A DNA stretch of 63,908 bases. Source: Candidatus Lambdaproteobacteria bacterium RIFOXYD2_FULL_56_26 (GTDB lineage: Bacteria; SAR324; XYD2-FULL-50-16). A program made the translations under genes and the position numbers. The stretch covers positions 1 to 63,908 of the forward strand of contig MFNF01000060.1 in assembly GCA_001783715.1 (NCBI GenBank), in the 5' to 3' direction. How positions within the stretch are numbered: the stretch's first letter is position 1; every line of letters begins with the position of its first letter. The notes beneath the pieces were generated by a model, which was not told the origin of the DNA, did no database searches, and worked only from the letters and a program-made list of their open reading frames with translations. Of the stretch, positions 55,538 through 63,908 are shown piece by piece.

Positions 55538-55636
55538 ATGATTCATTCCACCTTACGCCCGTCCCCCCAGGTCTCTGCCGCCCCAAAGGTTTTGGCCTTT
55601 GAAAGCCCCAAACCTCCAAGCCCGGATGAGCCATGA
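55538..55636 (+). CDS. 32-residue leader-like ORF coupled to the MFS gene
   Basis: ATG 55538 follows CGGAG with 5-nt spacing and opens a frame of 32 codons. The TGA stop (55634-55636) overlaps the ATG of the MFS gene in an ATGA junction. The peptide begins MIHSTLRPSPQVSAAPK, is rich in Pro, Ser and Ala, and has no membrane segment. Because the MFS gene itself has only a weak ribosome-binding site, translational coupling from this ORF is likely. Function is unknown; it may be a regulatory leader. Confidence 0.5.
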   Translation: MIHSTLRPSPQVSAAPKVLAFESPKPPSPDEP

Positions 55637-56793
55637 AAACCAATTGGACGGCCTACCTTTTGTCCTTGTGCCTCGCTTTGGCGGTAACCGGCAACATCCT
55701 GATCTTTTCCGCCTCCAGTCTGGCGGCGCTGCGAATCGCCCCCCTGCGGGCATTGGCCACCTTGCCTATCGTGCTGCAATACGCCTCGGCGGCGTTGGTC
55801 AGCCTCCCGGCCAGTTTTTTGATGTCCCGGTTTGGCCGGAGAGTGGTTTTTGCCGGAGCCTTGGCCCTGTGCGGTTTGGGCGCAGTGGTCTCCGCTTGGG
55901 CGCTGTTGCTGGGAGAGTTTTGGCTCTTTAATATCGGTGCCCTGTTGCTGGGCTTTTTGGGTGGAGTGGCCCCCTACTACCGGTTTGCCGCCATTGATGC
56001 CGCAACCCCGGCAGCCAAGGCCAAGGCGATTTCCGCCGTGCTGGCCGGTGGCGTACTGGCCGCTTTGGCCGGGCCCACTTTGGCCAAGGTCAGCAAAGAC
56101 TGGCTTGAACCCCAGTTTATGGGGACCTTTTTGGCCCTGGGCTTCCTCCCCTTGGTCAGCCTGGTCCTGTTGCTGGGGGTTCGGATTCCCAAGCCGGAAC
56201 CGCTGTCAGAAGCAGGGCGGTCGATGAAGGAGATCATGGCCCAGCCTAGGTTTCGTCTGGCGGTAACCGCAGCGGTCCTTAGTTATGCGGTGATGAGCCT
56301 GTTGATGGTGGACACCCCGTTGGCCATGTCGGACTGCCAGATCGGCTTTGGCAGCATCAGTTCGGTGATCCAGTGGCACGTCCTGGGGATGTTTGTGCCC
56401 TCTTTTTTCACCAGCCACCTGATCCGGCGCTTTGGGGTCAACCGGGTCCTGTCCTTGGGCGGCTGGTGTTACTTGGGGGCCATCGGGGTCAACCTGTTTG
56501 GCCAGGAACTGTGGAATTTTTGGGCCGGGCTCCTGTTGGTGGGCCTGGGCTGGAACTTCTTGTACCTGGGGGCCACCGACCTTTTGACCGAGACCTACCT
56601 GCCCCAGGAAAAGGCCAAGGTCCAAGGGTTCAACGAAACCCTGATTCTCTGCACCATCGCCGGGGTGTCGCTCGGTTCGGGGCTGCTGTTTGCGGCGGTC
56701 GGCTGGGTGGGGGTGAATCTGGTGGCGTTGGGGCTGGTCCTGACCGTTTTGAGCCTGATCTACTGGCTGCAAAAACAACCGGTCCAGGCCTGA
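55633..56793 (+). CDS. major facilitator superfamily transporter
   Basis: This 386-aa protein has about twelve transmembrane helices and MFS signatures. SFLMSRFGRRVVFAGALALCGLG is the loop 2-3 motif after helix 2, and SHLIRRFGVNRVLSLGGW is the matching loop in the second half. LVGLGWNFLYLGATDLLTETYLPQEKAKVQGFNE resembles the YnfM/YfcJ-like branch. The substrate is unknown. The ATG at 55633 overlaps the stop of a 32-codon upstream ORF. A bidirectional terminator follows at 56801. Confidence 0.85.
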   Translation: MKTNWTAYLLSLCLALAVTGNILIFSASSLAALRIAPLRALATLPIVLQYASAALVSLPASFLMSRFGRRVVFAGALALCGLGAVVSAWALLLGEFWLFNIGALLLGFLGGVAPYYRFAAIDAATPAAKAKAISAVLAGGVLAALAGPTLAKVSKDWLEPQFMGTFLALGFLPLVSLVLLLGVRIPKPEPLSEAGRSMKEIMAQPRFRLAVTAAVLSYAVMSLLMVDTPLAMSDCQIGFGSISSVIQWHVLGMFVPSFFTSHLIRRFGVNRVLSLGGWCYLGAIGVNLFGQELWNFWAGLLLVGLGWNFLYLGATDLLTETYLPQEKAKVQGFNETLILCTIAGVSLGSGLLFAAVGWVGVNLVALGLVLTVLSLIYWLQKQPVQA

Positions 56794-56800
56794 AAAAAAG

Positions 56801-56842
56801 AAACCCCAAGAGGGTCTCCAAAGGAGCCCGCTTGGGGTTTTT
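56801..56842. terminator. bidirectional terminator between MFS and OmpA/Pal genes
   Basis: AAACCCCAAG (56801-56810) pairs with CTTGGGGTTT (56831-56840), with inner GGG-CTCC/GGAG-CCC pairing. A runs precede it (56793-56799) and T residues follow, so it can serve both converging genes. Confidence 0.85.
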
Positions 56843-56866
56843 GAACCTGCCTACCGCCCTAGGGCA

Positions 56867-57772
56867 CTACTGCTGGGCAATGGCCGCACAGTTGTAGGGT
56901 TGGCGGTCTTCGGCCAAGGTGACGGCCCGGCGATTCTGGGCCCAGGCCTCTTCGGTCGGCTGGTCCACAAAGGGCTGTTCCTCTCCGCAGGAATAAGTCT
57001 CAATGTTCTTTGCACTCAAACCTACCACCTGGACCAGATAGTTCTTGACCGTCTGGGCCCGGCGCAGACCCAAGGCTAGGTTGTAGGCATTGGAGCCCCG
57101 CTCGTCGCAGTGACCTACTACCTTTAACTCAACGGCACCCAGGTCCGTCCGTCCCGAATAGGCTTGGTCCAGTTTGGCCTTGTCTTCTTCCTTGAGGGTC
57201 GATTGGTCATAATCAAAAAAGATCTTCCCGCTGTTGCTCTGGAGGTTTTGGACTGCCCCCTGGGCCGGACCTTGCCCTTCGTCTCCGGGGACCATCACCC
57301 CTTGTTCTTGCGGGTCTTGCGGCTGTTCGTTGGCAGCGGATTCGGGGGAAACATCGGCGACCCGAGCAAACTTACCGGTATAAACAGTGTTGCTGTCTGT
57401 GCCATCGGAGATGTACAGCAAGAGGTAGTCCCCGACCTTGTCGGTGCCCGGAGGCAGGGTCAGCAAGGGGTTGGCGGTAAAACTGCCAATCTCCCGTCGG
57501 CCCACCAACGCTGCCCGGCCCGCTTCGCTGGGCCGGCTGGACCAATAGACCAAGTAGGTCTGAAACCCCGTGGGGCTTTTGGCAATCTTGAGGTTCACCG
57601 GCCCTGCCACCTTTCCGGCCAAAGGGTCCTGGTCGGTAAAGGTGAATTCTACCCCTTGGGAGAAGGAATCCTTCCAAGGTTCGGTTTTGGGTGCCTCGCT
57701 ACAGCCTGAGAGCAACAACAGCCCGGTTGCCGTGGTAAAAAGGAAAAAATTTCTTGCGGCCTTCAACAACAT
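56867..57772 (-). CDS. OmpA/Pal-like lipoprotein
   Basis: This 301-aa lipoprotein has the lipobox LLLLSGC (lipidated Cys) after a signal helix. An unusual N-terminal domain of about 170 residues (FQTYLVYWSSRPSEAGRAALVGRREIG, DKVGDYLLLYISDG) is followed by an OmpA-like peptidoglycan-binding domain: KIFFDYDQSTLKEEDKAKLDQ, ELKVVGHCDERGSNAYNLALGLRRAQTVKNYL, and a diaminopimelate-site region. It should tether the outer membrane to murein, as Pal does. The long N-terminal domain is not standard for Pal. ATG 57772 follows GGAG. No tol genes are nearby. Confidence 0.88.
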   Translation of the reverse strand: MLLKAARNFFLFTTATGLLLLSGCSEAPKTEPWKDSFSQGVEFTFTDQDPLAGKVAGPVNLKIAKSPTGFQTYLVYWSSRPSEAGRAALVGRREIGSFTANPLLTLPPGTDKVGDYLLLYISDGTDSNTVYTGKFARVADVSPESAANEQPQDPQEQGVMVPGDEGQGPAQGAVQNLQSNSGKIFFDYDQSTLKEEDKAKLDQAYSGRTDLGAVELKVVGHCDERGSNAYNLALGLRRAQTVKNYLVQVVGLSAKNIETYSCGEEQPFVDQPTEEAWAQNRRAVTLAEDRQPYNCAAIAQQ

Positions 57773-57926
57773 AGAATCTCCTGAGTTGGACAAGTATGCC
57801 CCATTTCTCCCAAGGTAAGCTCCAGACGGCCTTTTGTCAAACCAAGGTCCCGGAGCAACAAGCTTTACTTTCCCCGCCGGTTGGGCTAGACTTCCGCTTA
57901 AAAAAACCTAACGCTAGGACTGCCCC

Positions 57927-58160
57927 ATGTGGGAAAATTTGCTGCTGTTCTTCAACTCCAAGGGCTTTAGGCTGTTCCTGCGAGTGCTGGCAAGTGTAGC
58001 CAGCGCCATTGTGGTGGTCAGCGGCTTTTTGTTTTGGCAGAACCAAAGATCCCGGCAACAACAAGCCACCCGGCCATTGGAAGCCCCGCCCAAGGGGGAA
58101 GAAGAGCCGGAGGACCAAGAGCAACCCAACCCCAAGGTTAGGTTTCTTCACCGCCGCTGA
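57927..58160 (+). CDS. small membrane protein
   Basis: This 77-aa protein has one transmembrane helix (FLRVLASVASAIVVVSGFLFW) and a charged, Glu/Pro-rich tail (EEEPEDQEQPNPKV). I cannot assign a family. ATG 57927 follows AGGA at 8-nt spacing. It is divergent from the OmpA/Pal gene and overlaps the 3' end of rnhB by 13 nt on the other strand. Confidence 0.5.
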   Translation: MWENLLLFFNSKGFRLFLRVLASVASAIVVVSGFLFWQNQRSRQQQATRPLEAPPKGEEEPEDQEQPNPKVRFLHRR

Positions 58161-58771
58161 TCCACCGGTGCCCAGCGAAAACTCTGCCGGTAAAAGGGCG
58201 GCAGCTGGCCTTTTGCGTCCAACCACCGCAACACAAATCCCAAGGTAGCCTCATTGGCGTAACCACCCCCTCGGATCGGCTCCATCGGGGTTTGGTGAGG
58301 GGCCAAAAGCCGGTCCAGTTCCTTGTCCCGCCAATCCTTGGCCAAGATCGAAGCCCCCGCTACTTCTAAAAAATCCTGGTCCGCCCGGTTTTGGGCCACC
58401 ACCCTGGGGCCAGTCAGGGCGGCAAAGATTCCCGCTCCATCCAAGGTTGCCCAAGCTTGAGGGAACCGGGCCAAGATTTGGGCGGCCAGATGGCGTTCCA
58501 AGGCGTTCAGCCCTTCCCCTGGACCAACCCACCGGTCCACTTCCAGGGAGTCTGCGACCACCAAAAAATGGGGATATCTGCCTTTGAGTTCTTCCGCCAA
58601 AGCCGCCCGTTTGGCCTGCGCCTTGGGGCCGGAGCCAAAAAGTTTGGAATCCTGTACCCCCAAAGCCGCCAATTCAGGCAACTGGGCCTCGGTCACACAA
58701 AGCCCGGCCATGACCAGCGGCCCCAGCACCGGTCCCCTTCCGGCTTCGTCGATCCCCAGCCTTTGGTTCAT
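58148..58771 (-). CDS. rnhB: ribonuclease HII
   Basis: This 207-aa enzyme removes ribonucleotides and RNA primers from DNA. The N-terminal motif GIDEAGRGPVLGPLVMAG contains the first catalytic acids (Asp8, Glu9). VQDSKLFG carries the DSK motif, and NRADQDFLEVAGASILAKDWRD supplies the third acid region. The GRGPVLGP variant is closer to archaeal/HIII-like forms than to the usual GRGPLAGP. Its ATG overlaps the def stop (ATGA at 58771-58768), so translation is coupled. Confidence 0.9.
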   Translation of the reverse strand: MNQRLGIDEAGRGPVLGPLVMAGLCVTEAQLPELAALGVQDSKLFGSGPKAQAKRAALAEELKGRYPHFLVVADSLEVDRWVGPGEGLNALERHLAAQILARFPQAWATLDGAGIFAALTGPRVVAQNRADQDFLEVAGASILAKDWRDKELDRLLAPHQTPMEPIRGGGYANEATLGFVLRWLDAKGQLPPFYRQSFRWAPVDQRR

Positions 58772-59283
58772 GCTTCTCGGGCCAACTTTTTCAGCCGATT
58801 TTGCACCATCTTGCGCTTGAGTGGGGGCAGGTAGTCGATGAACAATTTTCCTTCCAAATGGTCGGTTTCATGTTGGATACAAATGGCCAACAATCCTTCC
58901 GCCTCCAGGCTGTGCTGGTTTCCGTCCAGGTCCTGGTACTCCAGGGTCAGCCGCTCAAACCGTTCCACCTCGGCCCGGTATTCGGGCACCGAAAGGCAGC
59001 CTTCCTCGTTCATTCCCCGGCCCTGGCCGTTTTTGATCACCGGGTTGCAGTAGGCAATAGGGTTTTTGGGCCCGCTGTCCTCGCCATGGAAATCCACGTC
59101 GGCCACAAAAAGCCGCAGTCCGTGGCCCACCTGGGGAGCCGCCAGCCCAATCCCGGTGTTGTCATACATCGCTGCGGCCATGGCCTGGGCCAATTCTTTG
59201 AGGGAATCGTCAAACTTTGTAACCTGCTGGGCCTTTTGTTTTAAAAAGGGGTCAGGATAGGTGAGGATCTTGAGTTTCTCCAT
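58768..59283 (-). CDS. def: peptide deformylase
   Basis: This 171-aa metalloenzyme removes the formyl group from nascent proteins. All three motifs are present: GIGLAAPQVG (motif 1), EGCLSVPE (motif 2, Cys ligand) and QHETDHLEG (motif 3, two His ligands and the catalytic Glu). It is followed by rnhB in an ATGA overlap. No fmt gene is adjacent. Confidence 0.96.
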   Translation of the reverse strand: MEKLKILTYPDPFLKQKAQQVTKFDDSLKELAQAMAAAMYDNTGIGLAAPQVGHGLRLFVADVDFHGEDSGPKNPIAYCNPVIKNGQGRGMNEEGCLSVPEYRAEVERFERLTLEYQDLDGNQHSLEAEGLLAICIQHETDHLEGKLFIDYLPPLKRKMVQNRLKKLAREA

Positions 59284-59358
59284 GGTCCTTCTGGGGCAAA
59301 TGGGGCCGAATGTCCTGTATTCAAGCCCATTCTAGCCCCCCAGGGCGAAGAAATCAAG

Positions 59359-60282
59359 TTAAGTGGTAGGGACTAGGTGATAGTTTTGCCTGACGTTGTG
59401 GCCCACCCTACGGATCGAATGGCTGACCACCGCCTCGGGGGAATGCAGGATCACCGGCTGTCTGGCCCGAATCGACTGCAAGGCCAAGTTGTCGAACTCC
59501 ACAAAGCCCACATAATCCAGATTGATCCCAAAATACTTGAGGCAAGCCTGTTTCATCGAGAACCCAACCCGCACATCCGAAGGGGTCCGCACTTGGTTGA
59601 GTACCAGCTTGGGCTTGAAGGCGGCAATTTCGTATTTTAAGGTCTCCCCCGCCTGGGCATTGATCCCGCTGATCTTGGCGATCAATTCCGCCGGGGTCCT
59701 AGGGTTGTCTTCATGTTTGGATTCGGTGATCTGCTCCAAAAAGGCCCGGACCCCCGAATGGACCATGACGTTTTTGAGCTTCCGGTAAAAGGCAGATTTG
59801 ATGAACCGGTAGGTGTTTTCCACGCTGGTCGGCTCCGGGGCACTGACCAGGATCCCGCTGTTGGACATCAAAAAGAGGTCCAAGGTGTGCGGCGCAATCC
59901 CCGCCCCCAGGTCGATCACCACGTAATCCACCCGCAGGCCGTAAATCGCCTTGATCAACTTGGCCTGCTGCATCTGTTTGGGGTTGGCCATCCCAATCAC
60001 GTCGTGGGCACCACTGGCCAGCCGTAGGTTGGGCACGCCGGTGGGCATCAGGATGTCATCCAAGGAGAGCTGGCTGGACTTGATGAAGTCCGAGATGCTG
60101 ACCCGAGTCTGGTTGACCCCAAAAAAGGTGTGAAGGTTTGCCCCGCCGAAGTCGCCGTCGATCAGGGCCACTTCGTTCCCCTTTTGGGCAAGGTCGATGG
60201 AAAGGTTGGTCGAAAGGAAGCTTTTGCCCACTCCGCCCTTTCCGCCCGCAATCGCCCAGATGCGCTTTTTGGCCGTATTCAT
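59359..60282 (-). CDS. MinD/ParA-superfamily ATPase (FlhG-like)
   Basis: This 307-aa protein has the deviant Walker A motif AGGKGGVGKSFLSTNL at the N-terminus, LIDGDFGGANLHTFFGV (switch I), DYVVIDLGAGIAPHTLD (Walker B/switch II) and APEPTSVENTYRFIK. The GANLHT and EPTSVEN segments resemble FlhG/YlxH rather than chromosome-partition ParA. It may place flagella, chemoreceptors or another polar structure. A chemoreceptor is encoded 4 kb away, but no flagellar gene is present. An inverted repeat CAGAGCC/GGCTCTG (60309-60315, 60325-60331) lies 27 nt upstream. Confidence 0.85.
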   Translation of the reverse strand: MNTAKKRIWAIAGGKGGVGKSFLSTNLSIDLAQKGNEVALIDGDFGGANLHTFFGVNQTRVSISDFIKSSQLSLDDILMPTGVPNLRLASGAHDVIGMANPKQMQQAKLIKAIYGLRVDYVVIDLGAGIAPHTLDLFLMSNSGILVSAPEPTSVENTYRFIKSAFYRKLKNVMVHSGVRAFLEQITESKHEDNPRTPAELIAKISGINAQAGETLKYEIAAFKPKLVLNQVRTPSDVRVGFSMKQACLKYFGINLDYVGFVEFDNLALQSIRARQPVILHSPEAVVSHSIRRVGHNVRQNYHLVPTT

Positions 60283-60461
60283 TTGCCGATCCTTGGAATA
60301 TTTGGTCTCAGAGCCACGTCCCTGGGCTCTGTCGGTTTTGCTCCGTGCAAATTCAAATCCAAACCCAAGGGGGCTTTAAAATATTTTTGCCGCCGTTGGT
60401 GCGGATCGGTTTGGGTCCGGCGGGTTTTAGCCTTCCACCTTCCCCGGTTGGGGACCGTTCC

Positions 60462-62789
60462 CTAACGGACCACCCGGTCCAAAAGCTCTTGGGGCAAGAG
60501 CGGGGAAGGCACCCGGTAGTTCAGGATCCACAACTGATGGGCGGCCCTGGTGGCGGCGATGTGCAGAAGGTAGCGCTGGTAGCTGTTGTCCGGGTAGTTG
60601 ACCACGTCCACGTCCAGCAGGATCACATAATCAAACTCCAACCCCTTGACCTGCCTCACGTCGGTGATGTCGATGCCGGGGGTAAAGCTGAAGTTTTGGT
60701 CGTCCACCAGCCTCAGCCTGGGGATCTCCATGGGTTCCAAGAGGTCGTAGTAGGCCTTGGCCCCTTCGGGGGTCAGGGTGATCAAGGCAATTGAGGCGTT
60801 GGCTTCCCCAAAGACCAAATCCTTGAGGCTTTGGCTCAAGGAGTGGCATAACTCCCCTTGGTGGGCAAACCCGAACAGCTCCACCGGTGGCCCTTCCTTG
60901 ACGGTCTTGACCTCATGAGTACTGGCCAATTCGCCCAAAAGGTCCATCGAGAACTCCATGATCTGCCGGGTGCTCCGGTAGCTAACCCGAAGATTGCTGA
61001 TCTCCTGGCCGGGCAAACCCAGGTTGGTGAACAGGTACTTCCAGCCTTTGAAGGCATTGTGCTGGATCATCTGTTGGTTCACGTCACCGGCGAACGTTAG
61101 GCTCAAAGGGTCGGCGCAGATGCTGACCAGAACCTGATGTTCCACCAGACTCAAGTCCTGGGCCTCGTCCACAAAGAGGTGGGCGTAGCTCAACGCCGCC
61201 TTCTTGGGGCCTTCCAAGGGGCCAGACAGGCGGCTCCAGAGGTACAGCAGAATCGGGTCGTCTTCGTAGTCCAGGCTCGCTGCACCGGCACCGGAATCCG
61301 GGTCTTTGGACTCTTCCCCCTTGGCATGAAGCCAATTGTGCCGGGCTAGGTACTGCTGCCTTATCCAGTTGATCCCTTCTTCTAGGGTGGCCGGAGGCAG
61401 TTCTGCCTTTGCTTCCTTGAGGAAGGTTTCCCGGATGCGGTCAAAGTCGCTGAACAACTCGTCCCACAGTTGGAGCAGCAACAGTTTTTTGGACCGAAAG
61501 GGGTCCTCTACCAGTCCTTCGACCAGCTTCCACAACATCGCCTTGACCTCGCCGGAATAACAGAAGGTTTTCCTTTCCAGCTTGGCCCCTTCCTCTTGGG
61601 TCCAGTCCCGCAAGAGCACCAACTTGTCCAGGAAACTCTTGCCCGCCAAGGCCTCAAACAAAAATCCGTCCAGTTCCTTGGCCTCAACGATCCTCTCCAG
61701 CCCTTCTTCCAAGGCGCTGGTTTTTTCGTTGATAAACCGGTCCATCAGGAACAACAAGGCGGGGTGTTTTTTTAGCCTGATCGCCGCCGCCGGGCTGTCT
61801 TCCGCATAACCTTTGGGCAACAGGTGACCAAACAGCTTGCCCCTGACCTCAGAGGCCCATTCCTCAAAGCTGGCGATTTCCACCCCTTCGACCCCCAGGG
61901 AGGGCAAAACCAAGGAGATGTATTTGGCCAGCGCCCGGCTGAAGACCATCACCAACAGCTTGTCGGTGGAAAACCGTTTGGGGTCCTTTCTGTGCAGCCA
62001 AGCGACCCGGTGCAGGGCCACCGTGGTCTTGCCCGACCCGGCAGTGCCCTGGATAGCCAGGATGCCGGTTTCGGGCTTGGTGATCAGCTCGAACTGCTCG
62101 GGGTCGATCAAGGCGGTGATCTCAGGCAGGAGCTTGTGGGCCACCCCGGACGGGGAGACCTGGGTTTTGGCCTTTTCGGCCCGGCTGGCGGTCCCCGAAC
62201 CACCTTTGAGCAGGTAGGCACGGGCGTGGCCCTTTCTCCAGTGTCGGCCCTGTTCCTTGAACAGGTGGAGCCCCTGTTCCTCGATCTGGACCAGTTCCCC
62301 ATCGTGGATCTTAAAAACCCGTTTGAGCTTTACCAACCCTTCGGAAAGCCTGCCACCGATCTCCTCTTCATATTCGTCTCCCTGGGAGTACCGGAAGTAG
62401 ATCGCCGCTACCGGGCTGGCCTTCCAGTCCACGATCTGCACCCCCAATTCCTTGTTGCTAAACACCTGGGTGCCGATGTACAGGTCCCGGACCCGGTCCT
62501 CTTCTTCTAAGACCAGTCGGGCAAAGTAGGGGTTGAGGGGGTTGAAGCCGTAGGCATCGGCCAGCTCGGTTTGGTTGATCAGGTGGATCAGGGTGTTGAT
62601 CTGTTCGGTCAAGTGGGGGACATCGTCTTCCTTGGCTTCCGAAAGCGCTTCTCGTAGTTCCAAGACCTGGGCCAGGTAGGTTTCCCGGTTGTCGGAAACT
62701 GCAAAGGACCGCTGGAGCAGGAGCAGCTTTCTGAGCCGTTCCTCTTCCTCTTTGATCACCAACCATTCCTGTACGCTTAATTCTTCCAT
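60462..62789 (-). CDS. HelD/UvrD-like superfamily I helicase
   Basis: This 775-aa protein has an N-terminal coiled coil (EEEERLRKLLLLQ), then Walker A GTAGSGKTTVALHRVAWL, Walker B in VDEAQDLS, motif IV-like LRVSYRST, and a C-terminal motif with TRAAHQLWIL. The N-terminal extension with LYIGTQVF and VDWKASPVAAIYFRY is typical of HelD/helicase-IV-like proteins. It probably frees stalled RNA polymerase or repairs DNA. The TPR-like gene ends 5 nt upstream of its start, so they form one unit. Confidence 0.88.
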   Translation of the reverse strand: MEELSVQEWLVIKEEEERLRKLLLLQRSFAVSDNRETYLAQVLELREALSEAKEDDVPHLTEQINTLIHLINQTELADAYGFNPLNPYFARLVLEEEDRVRDLYIGTQVFSNKELGVQIVDWKASPVAAIYFRYSQGDEYEEEIGGRLSEGLVKLKRVFKIHDGELVQIEEQGLHLFKEQGRHWRKGHARAYLLKGGSGTASRAEKAKTQVSPSGVAHKLLPEITALIDPEQFELITKPETGILAIQGTAGSGKTTVALHRVAWLHRKDPKRFSTDKLLVMVFSRALAKYISLVLPSLGVEGVEIASFEEWASEVRGKLFGHLLPKGYAEDSPAAAIRLKKHPALLFLMDRFINEKTSALEEGLERIVEAKELDGFLFEALAGKSFLDKLVLLRDWTQEEGAKLERKTFCYSGEVKAMLWKLVEGLVEDPFRSKKLLLLQLWDELFSDFDRIRETFLKEAKAELPPATLEEGINWIRQQYLARHNWLHAKGEESKDPDSGAGAASLDYEDDPILLYLWSRLSGPLEGPKKAALSYAHLFVDEAQDLSLVEHQVLVSICADPLSLTFAGDVNQQMIQHNAFKGWKYLFTNLGLPGQEISNLRVSYRSTRQIMEFSMDLLGELASTHEVKTVKEGPPVELFGFAHQGELCHSLSQSLKDLVFGEANASIALITLTPEGAKAYYDLLEPMEIPRLRLVDDQNFSFTPGIDITDVRQVKGLEFDYVILLDVDVVNYPDNSYQRYLLHIAATRAAHQLWILNYRVPSPLLPQELLDRVVR

Positions 62790-62794
62790 CTTCC

Positions 62795-63595
62795 TTAAAA
62801 CCGGGAGGGGCCACCTTCAACGGGGTGGGGGATAAAAAACAAACCTTGCTTGCGTCGCAAGGCCATCAATCGGTCACTCTGGGCTTGGTCGTTTTGTTTG
62901 TAGGCCGAATTGACCGCCAAATACACATTGCCCCCATAAAAGCAAAGGCCAACCCCGGCTAGCAGACTGCCCAGCTCGGGGTTTCCTTGGTTGTAACTCT
63001 CTCTCGCCCCCAAGGCAAACAAGGTGGTCAGCAAAAAGGCATAGGTTCCTTCCCGGTACCGGCCCAGGTAAAAACTTCCCGCACCGGGCACCAAGGCCGA
63101 AAGCCCGCCCGCCAAGCCGGGGCTTTTGGGCTCCGGTTTGGGGGTTTGCTTCCAGTCGCTCACAAAATCCAGCACATACTTCGCCTGGGGGTGGCTGGGG
63201 TCCACCTGCCCAAAGGCCTCTACCGCCCGCTCCACTTCTTGTTCCCGCAGGCCATAGGGGGCGGACTCCAGGGTGTTCAGCCTCGCCAGCCCCAGGTAGA
63301 TCAGCCCGTCCGGGTCCTTGGGGTGCAAAGCCAACCAGTCTTCCAGGGTTTGGGCCGCCGCCTCCGGCTCCCCACCGGCCAAATAACTTTTGGCGGTCAT
63401 CAACCTCGCCGGTTTGACCCAGGCGCTTTGGGGGTGCCAGTATTCCAAGCTTTTAAAGGAGCTAATCGCCCGGAAATATTCCTTTTGTCCATACAAGTAT
63501 TGGCCATAATCAAACCACTCCTTGTCCCCCTTGGTCTCCGCCCACACCGGCCCTAGGGGAAAAAACAAACAAAGGAGCAGCCACCACCTGTGCAT
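62795..63595 (-). CDS. exported TPR-like protein with C-terminal small-membrane domain
   Basis: This 266-aa protein has a signal peptide (WWLLLCLFFPLGPVWA). Tetratricopeptide-like helices follow (KEYFRAISSFKSLEYWHP, ARLMTAKSYLAGGEPEAAAQTLEDWLALHPKDPDGL). A C-terminal membrane segment (LSALVPGAGSFYLGRYREGTYAFLLTTLFALGA) resembles DUF5683/TM2-like exported proteins. Start could be ATG 63595 or an ATG 15 nt earlier. It is upstream of the HelD-like gene by 5 nt. Function is unknown. Confidence 0.65.
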   Translation of the reverse strand: MHRWWLLLCLFFPLGPVWAETKGDKEWFDYGQYLYGQKEYFRAISSFKSLEYWHPQSAWVKPARLMTAKSYLAGGEPEAAAQTLEDWLALHPKDPDGLIYLGLARLNTLESAPYGLREQEVERAVEAFGQVDPSHPQAKYVLDFVSDWKQTPKPEPKSPGLAGGLSALVPGAGSFYLGRYREGTYAFLLTTLFALGARESYNQGNPELGSLLAGVGLCFYGGNVYLAVNSAYKQNDQAQSDRLMALRRKQGLFFIPHPVEGGPSRF

Positions 63596-63908
63596 AAACC
63601 CAAGCCCCATAGGGAGAAAGAACGGCCAAAGCAAAACCGATTCAGGGGCAGATTGCAGCAGGAACCATTGGGTTTGGCAAGCTTACAGCTGCAAAGGACC
63701 ACAAAAAAAGTCCCCCGGCCCACCGGTTGCCAAACCCTACTGGGCCTGGGTCTTGGTTAAGTGGATGATCTTTTGGGGCTTTTACGGGAAAAGACCCTAG
63801 GGGGCATTCCAAGGCCCAGTGGGAGGAGCGGCCAATTGTTTTAGGGTCAAGACTAGAACAGCGGGTTTTCTCTGATCAGTTTTAGAAGGATTTTGTTAAC
63901 ATCAACCT
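63596..63908. other. gene-free right edge
   Basis: I find no supported gene here. The short plus-strand frame that covers 63522-63800 has a poor composition and is mostly antisense to the TPR-like gene. A weak TCTTTT/AAAAGA inverted repeat lies around 63769-63794. The region probably holds the promoter of the minus-strand TPR-like/HelD unit. Confidence 0.4.

Noticed and set aside
63522-63800. 92-codon plus-strand frame at the right edge
   Set aside because: Largely antisense to the TPR-like gene, with no ribosome-binding site or recognisable motif.

Overview
The window is bacterial and Gram-negative. It encodes an outer-membrane porin, two lipoproteins with clear lipoboxes (one a Pal/OmpA-type protein), TatC, and periplasmic proteins with Sec signals. 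It is GC-rich (estimated by eye in the mid-50s percent) and densely packed, with many start/stop overlaps and frequent TTG starts. I see no phage, IS element, CRISPR array, rRNA or tRNA. Its combination of very many two-component and c-di-GMP proteins, hemerythrins, and a V-type ATPase with the subunit order of chlamydiae, spirochaetes and Bacteroidetes suggests a deltaproteobacteria-like or poorly sampled Gram-negative lineage. I cannot name the taxon.

Layout. 0-6 kb: trmFO, a lytic transglycosylase, a DUF523/DUF1722 + HugZ-like pair, then a PhoB-type response regulator followed by a porin. Both of these last two carry the same upstream ATTTTAC-N4-ATTTTAC direct repeat. 6-14.9 kb: an EAL-CBS-GGDEF protein, several hypotheticals, a ketopantoate-reductase-like gene, two tandem stand-alone receivers, a DUF2914 membrane protein coupled to rfbA, and a small membrane protein. 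15.1-29 kb is a signalling island. Two operons face each other (15125-20411 on +, 25383-20446 on -), each holding a large membrane hybrid kinase, a receiver-kinase and an output protein. A REC-PAS-PAS kinase and an unusual triple-receiver protein follow. 29.85-36.9 kb is a complete seven-gene V-type ATPase operon (E, DUF2764, A, B, D, I, K) whose K subunit carries a sodium-type ion site, ending in a terminator.

37.1-45.1 kb is an unrecognised three-gene surface operon: a Big_5-like repeat protein with a predicted C-terminal barrel, a FecR-domain protein with a long Lys/Glu tract, and a 1312-residue LamG/Kre9-like lipoprotein. It is preceded by a tandem 18-bp repeat and closed by a bidirectional terminator. 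45.1-55.2 kb: manC, a GGDEF/EAL protein, a bacteriohemerythrin, an N-acetylglutamate-synthase-like protein, a TatC with a large extra periplasmic insertion, and a chemoreceptor ending in a hemerythrin domain. 55.25-55.51 kb holds a gene-free string of hairpins ending in a strong terminator (candidate ncRNA). A 32-codon ORF coupled to an MFS transporter follows. The right end has a Pal-like lipoprotein, rnhB-def, a MinD/FlhG-like ATPase and a HelD-type helicase paired with a TPR-like protein.

The main candidates for something new are the 37-45 kb surface operon, the structured RNA plus small ORF at 55.3-55.6 kb, the Pho-box-like regulon at 3.8-4.7 kb, the TatC insertion, and the mirror-image phosphorelay operons with their shared His-less C-terminal module.
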